DNA from: Sunxiuqinia elliptica
GTDB taxonomy: Bacteria > Bacteroidota > Bacteroidia > Bacteroidales > Prolixibacteraceae
Direction: 5' to 3'
DNA: 64,000 nucleotides
Assembly: GCF_900113005.1 (NCBI RefSeq)
Contig: NZ_FONW01000004.1
Location: 1 to 64,000 of the forward strand
The position numbers and the translations under genes were made by a program. The notes below the pieces were generated by a model. It did not search any database, had not been told where the DNA came from, and saw only the letters and a program-made list of their open reading frames with translations. This document shows positions 44,420-52,830 of the stretch, one piece after another (within the stretch, counting starts at the first letter, position 1; every line of letters begins with the position of its first letter).

Positions 44420-45781
44420 TTAATTTGAGCTATCCCCGATGATTTCAGCCAGTTGTCGTCCTTGCTTCATGCGATCGGCCATTCCAATGCCGTCCCGGAT
44501 ATTACCTCCCAACAATAATCCTGGATATTGGGATTCCAGTTTTGCAATAGCTGCCAGACGATCAGCTGACTCTAATCCATACTGCGGAATAGCATGCTGA
44601 TAACGATTAATTACCAACAAATCTGGTTGCCATTTTGTTAATCCCAGCATGCTTTTTAGCTCTTTTTCTACCAGAGCTTTAATGCTATCATCGTCCAGGT
44701 CAACCATTTCGGGTTTTCGAACACCACCCAAAAAAGTTGACAATAGTGCACCACCTTCAGGCGCTCTTCCTTTCAAAAACGACGAAAGGAACAAAACGCC
44801 CAATACATCGCGGTTCTCATAAAATGGTACCAAACCTCCGAATGCCTTGATTGGAATACCTTCCCATTTTTTAAAGCCAACCGACACCTGAGCAACGCGT
44901 GCATAAGGCATTGCCTCTATTTTCTCAAGTTCAGCCGATGGGAAAAACGGAAATAACTTACGTAAGGCATGCCCACCAACGGTCGATACAAGCCGGTCAA
45001 AAGTGCCCAAGGTTTCGTCCTCTTTGCGGACTACATACTGGTCATTTTCCTGCTCAACGCTTAATCCTTTTTGGTTTAATCGAACTTGTTCAGCTCCAAT
45101 CGCATTGGCCAATGCTTTAATCAAGGAAGTCAAACCTCCTTGCATAGAAAATACTTCGCGTGTAGCCTTTTTATCCCAATCAGATTTGGGTTCACGTGCT
45201 TTCTTGATTGCCCCACCGATAAAACTACCATACTTTTGTTCCAACTGGTATAGCTTAGGTAAAGCATAACGAACAACCAGCTTTTCCGGGTCACCAGAAT
45301 AAATCCCCAAAATGAATGGATCAATCGCATATTTCAGAAAGCTTTCCCCCATCCGACGCCGAACCAAAGCGGCCAAAGTTTCATCCGGATTGGTACCTTT
45401 TTTTCGGAATGGCTCTCCCAAAATCCGAAATTTATCATACCAAGAAAATAAAGGCGTTTGAATACCGCCCATCAATCCTGAAGGCAAGGCATGCCAACGA
45501 TCCCCTTTCCAGATCCATCGGAACTTAGCATCCTCATCAGCAATTTCTAACTGACAGGCATCGCCCAACTCTTCAATTAAAGCTGCGGCTTCAGGTTGAC
45601 CGAGCACACCAGTACTTGGCCCATTTTCATAGATAAAATCTTTTTCAACAACACTCTCAATGACGCCTCCCACACGATCCGCTTGTTCAAATACGGTTAC
45701 ATCAAAACCTTTTTTTTGCAAATAATAAGCCGTGGTCAGGCCTGTTAGCCCGGCGCCAATGACAGCAACTTTCTGATTCAT
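44420..45781 (-). CDS. hemY: Protoporphyrinogen oxidase
   Basis: A 453-residue FAD enzyme that oxidises protoporphyrinogen IX to protoporphyrin IX with O2. The N-terminal dinucleotide motif is VIGAGLTGLTTAYYLQKKGFDVTVFE, followed by VGGVIESV and ENGPSTGV. The C-terminal FAD part ends in LLLGGNIRDGIGMADRMKQGR. It starts two bases after hemN stops and is in one operon with hemN, hemF and hemH, which favours the protoporphyrin-dependent branch rather than the coproporphyrin branch. Confidence 0.94.
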   Translation of the reverse strand: MNQKVAVIGAGLTGLTTAYYLQKKGFDVTVFEQADRVGGVIESVVEKDFIYENGPSTGVLGQPEAAALIEELGDACQLEIADEDAKFRWIWKGDRWHALPSGLMGGIQTPLFSWYDKFRILGEPFRKKGTNPDETLAALVRRRMGESFLKYAIDPFILGIYSGDPEKLVVRYALPKLYQLEQKYGSFIGGAIKKAREPKSDWDKKATREVFSMQGGLTSLIKALANAIGAEQVRLNQKGLSVEQENDQYVVRKEDETLGTFDRLVSTVGGHALRKLFPFFPSAELEKIEAMPYARVAQVSVGFKKWEGIPIKAFGGLVPFYENRDVLGVLFLSSFLKGRAPEGGALLSTFLGGVRKPEMVDLDDDSIKALVEKELKSMLGLTKWQPDLLVINRYQHAIPQYGLESADRLAAIAKLESQYPGLLLGGNIRDGIGMADRMKQGRQLAEIIGDSSN

Positions 45782-45783
45782 TA

Positions 45784-47160
45784 TTAAACTGATTTTGAAA
45801 ATTTTTGGATACTTCCTTCTAAACGAATATCAAAAACGGCTGCGATATTCCGTAGAAAGAAACGTCCCAGATCTGTAATCACAATTTCATCTTCGGTGTA
45901 CGACAACAAGTCATCCGCAACAAACTCATCCAGCTTTTCCTCATTGAAATTCAGTAAGTCTTTCAGCTCCTCAACCGAAGTATTAAACTGCTCGGCAATC
46001 TGACTCCAGGACAAATACTGGTTACACATGATTTCATTGATGATTTGTCGAATAATTTTATCAGTATCCGAAAGGGCATATCCTTTCACCACCTGGATCA
46101 TTCCACGGTCAATCTGGTCAATATATTCTTTAACAGTTCGTGCGTTTTGAGCATACACATCTTCCAACTGACTAATTCCAGTTACTCCAAAAGCGTAAAC
46201 CTGCCCTGTTGTTTCTCGCGTACAATAACCTTGAAAATTACGATGAAGCGATCGATTCTTCAAGGCGACAGCCATATCATCATCCGGTTTGGCATAATGA
46301 TCCAATCCAATCGGAATATAACCAGCCCGAGTCATACGCGCCCATGCTTCTTCAAACATCTTCACTTTGTTCTCAGGCGACGGTAAACCATAGTCTTCCA
46401 GCTTTTTTTGAGCCTTTTTAACCCATGGCACATGCGCATACGAAAAGGTTACCAACCGATCGGGATTAATGGTTATCGCCTTTTCCATGGTTCCTGCAAA
46501 TGACTCAACCGTTTGATAGGGCAAACCGTAAATAAAATCAAGATTCACCGAAACTCCCGGATGCTTGCGTATCATTTTCACCAACTCTTCAATCGGAATC
46601 TCTGGAACTTCCCGATGCACGGCATTAAGCACTTTCTCCTGAAAATCTTGTACACCAAGGCTAATTCGGGTAAACCCAAACGAGATCAAGGCATCAATAT
46701 AAGCTTCATCCAGATGTGCCGGATTACACTCAATAGCAATTTCCGGTTTATCAATAAACTCATACTCTGAAGTAAAAATCGCCATCACCTCACCAATCAA
46801 CTGTGCCGGTAAAACATTCGGCGTTCCCCCACCCCAATGGATTTGGGAAATTTTTCGTTTCCGATCGAGCAGCTTTCCAATCATATGAATCTCTTTTTTC
46901 AAAGCATCCATATAATGCTGCATCATATCCTGATCTTTGGTTATATGTGTGTTACATCCACAATACAAACATAACTGCGTACAAAACGGAACATGCAAAT
47001 AAATTGAAATATTTTCCGGCTCTTTCTCATTCGACTCCTCAACTGCCAACAAATAATCGCCCGTCACAAAATCATCACCAAAAAAATTAGCCGGTGGATA
47101 ACTCGTATACCGTGGCACCGGAACATTGTACTTATCAATCAATGGAACAGGTATCTTCAT
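45784..47160 (-). CDS. hemN: Oxygen-independent coproporphyrinogen III oxidase
   Basis: A 458-residue radical SAM enzyme doing the same step as HemF without oxygen. The N-terminal VPRYTSYPPA motif is the HemN hallmark, and C60, C64 and C67 in HVPFCTQLCLYCGC bind the 4Fe-4S cluster. IHWGGGTPNVLP, RISLGVQDF and the HemN C-terminal domain with MCNQYLSW follow. It heads the heme operon. Having hemN and hemF together lets the cell make heme over a wide oxygen range. Confidence 0.96.
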   Translation of the reverse strand: MKIPVPLIDKYNVPVPRYTSYPPANFFGDDFVTGDYLLAVEESNEKEPENISIYLHVPFCTQLCLYCGCNTHITKDQDMMQHYMDALKKEIHMIGKLLDRKRKISQIHWGGGTPNVLPAQLIGEVMAIFTSEYEFIDKPEIAIECNPAHLDEAYIDALISFGFTRISLGVQDFQEKVLNAVHREVPEIPIEELVKMIRKHPGVSVNLDFIYGLPYQTVESFAGTMEKAITINPDRLVTFSYAHVPWVKKAQKKLEDYGLPSPENKVKMFEEAWARMTRAGYIPIGLDHYAKPDDDMAVALKNRSLHRNFQGYCTRETTGQVYAFGVTGISQLEDVYAQNARTVKEYIDQIDRGMIQVVKGYALSDTDKIIRQIINEIMCNQYLSWSQIAEQFNTSVEELKDLLNFNEEKLDEFVADDLLSYTEDEIVITDLGRFFLRNIAAVFDIRLEGSIQKFSKSV

Positions 47161-47557
47161 CTGCTTATCTTTTGTTTTTCGACTATAACGAATAAAACCC
47201 TTAATTCACGCTTGTTTCACCCCACTATAGCTTGGAAAATTATTATTCCTCGAATTATTCTTCCCCTCTTCGTATTGGCAGTGGATGCTTACCAATAATA
47301 AACCAGCCACATACCAATAGCTCGATTCGATTTTTACGAACTTTTAAATGTAAAATAAAAAATCTGCAAGCCCAATTCCCAAGCCCGTTTTTAATGAACA
47401 CAAACAATAACTAACCAATAAAGGGCTAATAACTAAAAGCTTGCTACTGACAAGGACGCTTATTTAAAAATAGAAAAGTGTTTTTATGTAATTACTGACA
47501 TCCCTCAGTTACCTATAGAGACATATTTTCGTATATTCCACACAAAATAAACCATTT
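47161..47557. other. Divergent hemN/C1-peptidase intergenic region
   Basis: A 397-base spacer with no supported gene. No TAnnTTTG core was found for hemN; the closest plus-strand element is TATTTTCG near 47523-47530 ahead of the peptidase. Confidence 0.4.
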
Positions 47558-48814
47558 ATGAATTTAAAATATTTATTGACATTTGGTGCCACGGTGTTGG
47601 TACTTAGCAGTTTTGCTCAAAAAAATGAAAGCCAAGGGAAAGTTGAAGTTTACAATCAAGGTGAAGGCTATTATTACGAATCCATTTTGAAAGATGTAAA
47701 TGCCGTTAATGAAGAGCTGGAAGAAGAAGCTCCCTACATTCGATTCAACATGGATCAAAGCAAGCTGGATCTTCCTAATGATCCTTCTTTATATGAGACA
47801 ATTTGGAGCCATTCAACGGAATCGCAGGGGAATGCCGGAACTTGTTGGTCTTTTTCAACCACCTCTTTTTATGAATCTGAAATTTATCGTCAAACAGGTA
47901 AAAAAGTCGAGTTATCAGAAATATATACGGTTTATTGGGAATATGTAGAAAAAGCCCGCCGTTACATTGAAAAACGTGGAGATTCGAAGTTTGACGAAGG
48001 TTCGGAAGGGAATGCCGTTGCTCGTATCATGAACCGATACGGGGTTGTTCCTGAAGATGTTTACACTGGACTGTTACACAATCGTCAGTTTCACACCCAT
48101 GCAAAAATGATGGAAGAAATGAAGGGCTTCCTGGAATCCATGAAAGCCTCCAACGCCTGGAACGTTAATTACGGTTTGGAAACCATCAAGTCCATTATGA
48201 ACCATTATATTGGAGAACCTCCGGTAGAATTCACCGTAGATGGCAAAACCTATACACCAAAAACCTACATGACGGACTACCTTCAGCTTAATCCAAACGA
48301 TTTTGTCGAAATTCTGTCGTACAAGCAAGAACCTTACTGGCAGCAAGTGGAATACAAAGTTCCCGATAACTGGTGGCATAGTGCCGACTACTACAATGTT
48401 CCGCTAGATTTTTATATGGAAGTCATCAAAAAGGCTGTAAAAGAAGGCTACTCCATGAGTATTGGAGGTGATGTTTCTGAAACCGGTTTTAGCCGCGAAA
48501 CCAATTGCGCCATGGTGCCCGATTACGACATTCCTTCAGAATACATCAACGAAGATGCTCGTCAATTCCGTTTTTCGAATGAAACTACCACTGACGATCA
48601 TGGCATGCACCTGATTGGAATTTTAGAGAATTACAAAGGACAAGGAAAAGACTGGTACCTGATAAAAGACTCAAGCTCCGGCTCCAGAAATGTTGGTGAT
48701 CAGGATTCTCGTTTCGGATACTATTTCTTCCACGAAGACTATATTAAACTAAAGATGATGGGATTCACCATTCATAAAGACGCCGTAAAAGACTTGCTTA
48801 AAAAGTTTAAATAA
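47558..48814 (+). CDS. Exported C1-family (aminopeptidase C-like) peptidase
   Basis: A 418-residue papain-fold peptidase of the bleomycin hydrolase/PepC type with a signal peptide (about 1-20, ending SSFA), so it acts in the periplasm or outside. The oxyanion glutamine Q90 and nucleophile C96 lie in ESQGNAGTCWSFS, and the histidine is H348 in DDHGMHLIG. Where papain-type enzymes have an asparagine (NSW), this one reads IKDSSSG, giving D371. The C-terminal GYYFFHEDYIKLKMMGFTIHKDAV is conserved in Bacteroidota members as I recall them. It is alone between spacers and followed by a terminator. Confidence 0.88.
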   Translation: MNLKYLLTFGATVLVLSSFAQKNESQGKVEVYNQGEGYYYESILKDVNAVNEELEEEAPYIRFNMDQSKLDLPNDPSLYETIWSHSTESQGNAGTCWSFSTTSFYESEIYRQTGKKVELSEIYTVYWEYVEKARRYIEKRGDSKFDEGSEGNAVARIMNRYGVVPEDVYTGLLHNRQFHTHAKMMEEMKGFLESMKASNAWNVNYGLETIKSIMNHYIGEPPVEFTVDGKTYTPKTYMTDYLQLNPNDFVEILSYKQEPYWQQVEYKVPDNWWHSADYYNVPLDFYMEVIKKAVKEGYSMSIGGDVSETGFSRETNCAMVPDYDIPSEYINEDARQFRFSNETTTDDHGMHLIGILENYKGQGKDWYLIKDSSSGSRNVGDQDSRFGYYFFHEDYIKLKMMGFTIHKDAVKDLLKKFK

Positions 48815-49179
48815 TATTACCACAAACGCTCAAGAAGCCTCCCTTACCGGAGGCTTTTTTTAGCTCGCTTGTTTGTTGTTCTTCATGTGAATCTGGAGTC
48901 GAACCTCAACTTGAGCAAAAATCCATGATTCTGCTTTATCTTATAAAGAAATTCGTTCGGCAAACCATTTTCAGCAAAATCCCCTGTTTCATTTAATGGA
49001 TTTTACTATTTTCAGGGCTGCAAAAATTTAACACAATCGAGCATCTTGTTCCTCATCAAAATGCAAACGATTGAGCTTAAATAAATTGTTTAAAGTCAAA
49101 CATAAGCGATATAGAAAGTTGTCAGCTTATTTTGGGGCTGACACAAACTCGCTAAGAATCTCTAAAAACAAAAAAACGA
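48815..49179. other. Spacer between the C1 peptidase and the serine-hydrolase-like gene
   Basis: A 365-base gap. Apart from the terminator at 48835-48861 nothing recognisable is seen. Confidence 0.4.
48835..48861 (+). terminator. Terminator after the C1 peptidase gene
   Basis: An 8-bp stem AAGCCTCC / GGAGGCTT with a 6-base loop followed by TTTTT. Confidence 0.9.
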
Positions 49180-50346
49180 ATGGAAAAGAACATGTACCAA
49201 TCTGTTTCAATGATTAAAGCATTGATTCTAATGCTTGTAATTAGTTCCAGTTTTTCATCTTGCAAAAAGAAAAAAGACGAGAATGGACCAGTTTATAACA
49301 TGAGCTATAAGGAAGCCATTCTTGAAAGCAGAAAGGAATTGGGAGCTCATTTGATTTCGAGCTTTACGCCGGGGATGTCGGTTTGTGTTACAATTGACGG
49401 AGAAGTCATTTGGTCGGAAGGGCTTGGCTATGCCAATAAGGAATTAAAAGCGCCCGTCACGCGCGAAACAAAATTCCGAATCGGAACAAGTTCGCAGCTA
49501 TTTACTGCCTTTCTCATGGCTAAAATGGAAGAAGAGGGGAAAATTGACTTGGACGAAAGCTTCTATACGTACATTCCCAATTTCCCCCAGAAAGATTTTG
49601 ACTTTTCGCCCCGCATGTTGGCGGCACAGGCAGCAGGATTTCCACAGGCCCCAGCCAACGAAGAACTAAAACTTGACAAGAAGCTTGTTACCCTGAAAGA
49701 TTATGTGTCGCTATACGAAAACGATCCTCAAGTGTATGAACCCAACACTTATTTTTTGAAGTCGAACTACAGCTGGGCTTTATTGGGCATCCTTGCTGAA
49801 GATATTACCGAAACCCGTTTCCCAGAGCTTATCAAAGAAATGGTGCTAGACACTTTAGGGCTAACCAATACACAAGTAGACAACTACCTAGCCATCATCC
49901 CAAACCGAAGCACCAACTACCACCGCGATTATATTGCCCGTTTGGTTAATGCGCCACAGGTCAACTTACGATCAATGGCTCCAGCGCTGGGCTTTTTATC
50001 AACTGCTGACGACCTGAATAAGGCTTCATTACAGTTGTTAAAGCCGGACTATTTTAACGAGCAGTCCATCAAGCTATTTTCTGAGCCTTACGAATTAAGC
50101 ACCGGCCAATTGTTAAACAGCAGCTTTGGATGGTTGGTCACCTATGACAATGATGGCCGCAAAGTAATCGGACAATCTGGAAATACCGTTGGGGGAGCTT
50201 CTGCCATCGCCATCTATCCGGAAGAAAAACTGGTAATCACCATGTGTGCAAACTTAGATGACAATTACAACGAGCTTCCAGCTTTGCAAATAGCCCGTCA
50301 CTTTATTGATATTTTAGATCCCAAGGAAGAACCGAAAGACGAATAA
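49180..50346 (+). CDS. Serine beta-lactamase-fold lipoprotein, catalytic motifs degenerate
   Basis: A 388-residue lipoprotein (FSSC, C28); the start could also be M11. The overall pattern is that of the beta-lactamase/AmpC-EstB (LACTB-like) family: SVCVTIDGEVIWSEGLGYANKE, KFRIGTSSQLFTAFLMAKMEEEGKIDLD, then NYSWALLGILAED and a final GGASAIAIYPEEKLVI. The catalytic positions do not fit: the SxxK box reads T103-S-S-Q106, the YxN box reads K194-S-N196, the HTSG loop reads QAAG (150-153) and the HxG box reads Q332-S-G334. The frame is intact, so it looks like a conserved pseudoenzyme rather than a pseudogene. Confidence 0.85.
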   Translation: MEKNMYQSVSMIKALILMLVISSSFSSCKKKKDENGPVYNMSYKEAILESRKELGAHLISSFTPGMSVCVTIDGEVIWSEGLGYANKELKAPVTRETKFRIGTSSQLFTAFLMAKMEEEGKIDLDESFYTYIPNFPQKDFDFSPRMLAAQAAGFPQAPANEELKLDKKLVTLKDYVSLYENDPQVYEPNTYFLKSNYSWALLGILAEDITETRFPELIKEMVLDTLGLTNTQVDNYLAIIPNRSTNYHRDYIARLVNAPQVNLRSMAPALGFLSTADDLNKASLQLLKPDYFNEQSIKLFSEPYELSTGQLLNSSFGWLVTYDNDGRKVIGQSGNTVGGASAIAIYPEEKLVITMCANLDDNYNELPALQIARHFIDILDPKEEPKDE

Positions 50347-50353
50347 CAAACAA

Positions 50354-50385
50354 AAGACCGGGGCAACCCGGTCTTCTTTATTTTC
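50354..50385. terminator. Bidirectional terminator with GCAA loop
   Basis: A 9-bp GC-rich stem AAGACCGGG / CCCGGTCTT closed by the tetraloop GCAA and followed by TCTTTATTTT-like bases, between two convergent genes. Confidence 0.85.
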
Positions 50386-51136
50386 AGAAGCTAAGCAACA
50401 TTTTCGCAGAAATCAGCACCAATACAACAATCAGCACATAACGCACAAAACGTGCCCCACCTTTGACCGTCAATTTTACCCCCAGCCAAGCTCCCAGCAT
50501 ATTTCCACTGGCTAACGACAAGCCACTCAACCAATCCACTTGATCATTGTAAATAAAAATTGCCAAGGCAAAGAAAGTATACCCCAGTATCACAAACAGT
50601 TTAATGGCATTGGCTTTTACCAAATCATAACCGCATCCTAAAACCAAGCCTGCCAGCAGGAAAAAGCCAACACCCAGCTGAATAAAGCCGCCATACAAAC
50701 CAATAAAAAAGAAAATAAGGTATTGCCAGAAGGATGGTGCCGAACGAGTCTTAATGGCTTGCTTCTTTAGCCAAGCATCAGGCTTAAAAAGAATCACCAG
50801 AAGCATGAAAAACATGATGAAGCCAATGATCTTCTCCAAGGTTCGAGCATCAATATCAACAGCCCACATCGCTCCAATTACCGCACCGAAAATGGCCGGA
50901 ATGGTGAGTCGGTAGTCCTTTTTGACATCAAAAATTTTCTCCTGACGAAAAGCGTTTACTCCAACAATATTTTGTAATAAAATGGCAATCCGGTTAGTCG
51001 CATTGGCAACATTAGCCGGAAGGCCCAGAAAAATTAAGAAAGGCAATGAGAGCATTGATCCTCCGGCAGCTGCAGCGTTAACAAAACCAGCAACCAAGCC
51101 AACTCCAACCAAAGCCAAATAAAAGTACCACTCCAT
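50384..51136 (-). CDS. TauE/SafE family permease
   Basis: A 250-residue inner-membrane protein with about eight helices and the TauE/SafE layout: an early GLVAGFVNAAAAGGSMLSLPFLIFLGLP and a second half-repeat with FFIGLYGGFIQLGVGFFLLAGLVL. Members export sulfite, sulfoacetate or other organic anions. No sulfur-metabolism gene is nearby, so the substrate is not assignable. It converges with the serine-hydrolase-like gene across a shared terminator. Confidence 0.9.
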   Translation of the reverse strand: MEWYFYLALVGVGLVAGFVNAAAAGGSMLSLPFLIFLGLPANVANATNRIAILLQNIVGVNAFRQEKIFDVKKDYRLTIPAIFGAVIGAMWAVDIDARTLEKIIGFIMFFMLLVILFKPDAWLKKQAIKTRSAPSFWQYLIFFFIGLYGGFIQLGVGFFLLAGLVLGCGYDLVKANAIKLFVILGYTFFALAIFIYNDQVDWLSGLSLASGNMLGAWLGVKLTVKGGARFVRYVLIVVLVLISAKMLLSF

Positions 51137-51245
51137 GAAATGACATGTGCTTTATACGATCTGTTACAGATCTATTGATCCTACGAATATAATGATTATC
51201 AACTACAGGTAGCCAATTCATCACAAGACCACAATTCCCAATAAT

Positions 51246-51788
51246 TTAAATATCAACGCCAAAACCAACGCTATAAATTGGTTCCCAGGAATTGTAAGGC
51301 GAGTTTTTATCCTGAATGACGTCAAACAACACCTGAAATGTGAAAAAAGACCGATTGGTAAGTAATTGCCGATAGCCCCCTCCAACGTAAAGAAAGGGCA
51401 CAAAACTCCGATCTTTTTGATTTAAAGTATAATATTCCAGATTAACGAGTGAAAATTCCGTATGCAGATATAGTTGTGGCACAACATTATATTGCGTAAA
51501 CAAACGTCCACCATATTGACTTGAGGTATAGGTTTCGCGAGCGTATTTGTACCGAGTATATTGATACTCAATTCCAGCACCTGCATAAAACTGATCCGTC
51601 AAGCGGGCTCCAATAATCGGGCTAAAATTCACATTGGTATAGCTCCCCAAAGAAACTCCTACGCTTCCCCCTGTAAATAGCTTATCCCGAAAACGCTCCT
51701 CTCTCTCCCGTTGCCCATTGTCTTGACCAAATGCGGTTCCGAAAAGACCGCATACTATAAGTATCGCAAAAAATACAGACTGTCTCAT
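51246..51788 (-). CDS. Outer-membrane beta-barrel protein
   Basis: A 180-residue exported protein with signal peptide (about 1-22, ending FGQD), an arginine/glutamate-rich start of the mature part and eight or so amphipathic strands (SPIIGARLTDQFYAGAGIEYQYTRY, LYLHTEFSLVNLEYYTL, FVPFLYVGGGYRQLL). It ends in YSVGFGVDI. It resembles small OmpA/OmpW-like barrels; function unknown. Divergent from another barrel gene across 465 bases. Confidence 0.78.
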   Translation of the reverse strand: MRQSVFFAILIVCGLFGTAFGQDNGQREREERFRDKLFTGGSVGVSLGSYTNVNFSPIIGARLTDQFYAGAGIEYQYTRYKYARETYTSSQYGGRLFTQYNVVPQLYLHTEFSLVNLEYYTLNQKDRSFVPFLYVGGGYRQLLTNRSFFTFQVLFDVIQDKNSPYNSWEPIYSVGFGVDI

Positions 51789-52253
51789 CGTTTAATCATT
51801 TTTTTAGGTAACTTTCTCAGGTTACGTAAAAGTTCCGCTTTTCGATTTACCGCATCAAAAATGGATTAGGTAAAAAACAAGTTTTATCATTATCTAACCT
51901 ATCTAAAAATCACATCACCGACCTATTCCAAATCACAAAAATCATTTTATAGAAATATTATGTACTTGTAGATACCATATCCAAAATCAAACTACAAGTC
52001 ATCCATCTTCTTAATAAAAAGAACAGATCGAAAAGAGAAATAATCCTTTATTTGAAAGTTTTTTAGCACTTTTCATTCTTCATAAATCAACTGACTACCA
52101 GCCCCATTCAATTACCCTCATAAATATTATTAGACAAATTTTACTGACGAAAAAACTTTTTTATATAAACCTGTGTTTAACTAGTCTGACTAATAAAAAA
52201 AACAAGATTTATTAGTCGATTCATTTATAACCAAATAATTTAAAATTCTTAAG
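51789..52253. other. Divergent spacer between two barrel genes
   Basis: A 465-base AT-rich region. A perfect 10-bp inverted repeat GACTAATAAA / TTTATTAGTC (52188-52197 with 52208-52217) lies 37 bases ahead of the rightward gene. No gene is supported. Confidence 0.4.
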
Positions 52254-52751
52254 ATGAAAAAACTTGCCTTTGCAATCATGGTTCTGATTATGGGAACAGC
52301 AGTAAAACAAGCTAATGCACAATTCAGTATTGGCCCTGGAATTGGTTTCGCCACCGACATTAGCTCACTTGGACTTAGCGCCAATGCTGCTTATCAAATT
52401 GATGAATCATGGGCTGCAACCGCTTCTTTTACTTATTTCCTGGAAAAAGACTATTTACAATGGACTGCTTTTGATTTCAACGCCAATTACAACCTTACCG
52501 ACATTGAAAACCTCGGCACACTATATGGTATTGGCGGGATTAACATCACAAGCGTTAGCTTCGACTTCCCTAATTTTGAACATGATGATTTCTCTTTAGA
52601 ATCATACTCTAGCTCAGAGTTTGGAATTAACCTGGGAGCTGGATTAAACATTGATTTATCAGAAAAAATGGTGCTTGCTCCAGAAATGACTTACACTGTT
52701 AGTAGTGGTGGTTATTTGCGAATAGGTGCAAAACTAATGTTTGCTTTATAG
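52254..52751 (+). CDS. Small outer-membrane beta-barrel protein
   Basis: A 165-residue exported protein with signal peptide (1-22, ending QANA) and an eight-stranded barrel pattern: FSIGPGIGFATDIS, WAATASFTYFL, LYGIGGINITSVSF, SSSEFGINLGAGLNIDLS, ending LRIGAKLMFAL. It fits the OMP_b-brl family. Its role is not known. A stable inverted repeat upstream may be an operator or a leader hairpin. Confidence 0.8.
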   Translation: MKKLAFAIMVLIMGTAVKQANAQFSIGPGIGFATDISSLGLSANAAYQIDESWAATASFTYFLEKDYLQWTAFDFNANYNLTDIENLGTLYGIGGINITSVSFDFPNFEHDDFSLESYSSSEFGINLGAGLNIDLSEKMVLAPEMTYTVSSGGYLRIGAKLMFAL

Positions 52752-52782
52752 AGATTAGCCGACAGTAATAAACCCAATAACA

Positions 52783-52829
52783 AAGCAGGAAGTATGCCTT
52801 TGAGGCCGCTACTTCCTGCTTCTTTTTTT
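52783..52829. terminator. Bidirectional terminator
   Basis: A perfect 12-bp stem AAGCAGGAAGTA / TACTTCCTGCTT followed by a T run, between the convergent barrel and MATE genes. Confidence 0.85.
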
Positions 52830-52830
52830 G

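Noticed and set aside
48885-48930. Second tRNA-like segment with GGAGTCGAACCTC
   Set aside because: Same reason: an isolated T-arm-like string with no cloverleaf around it.
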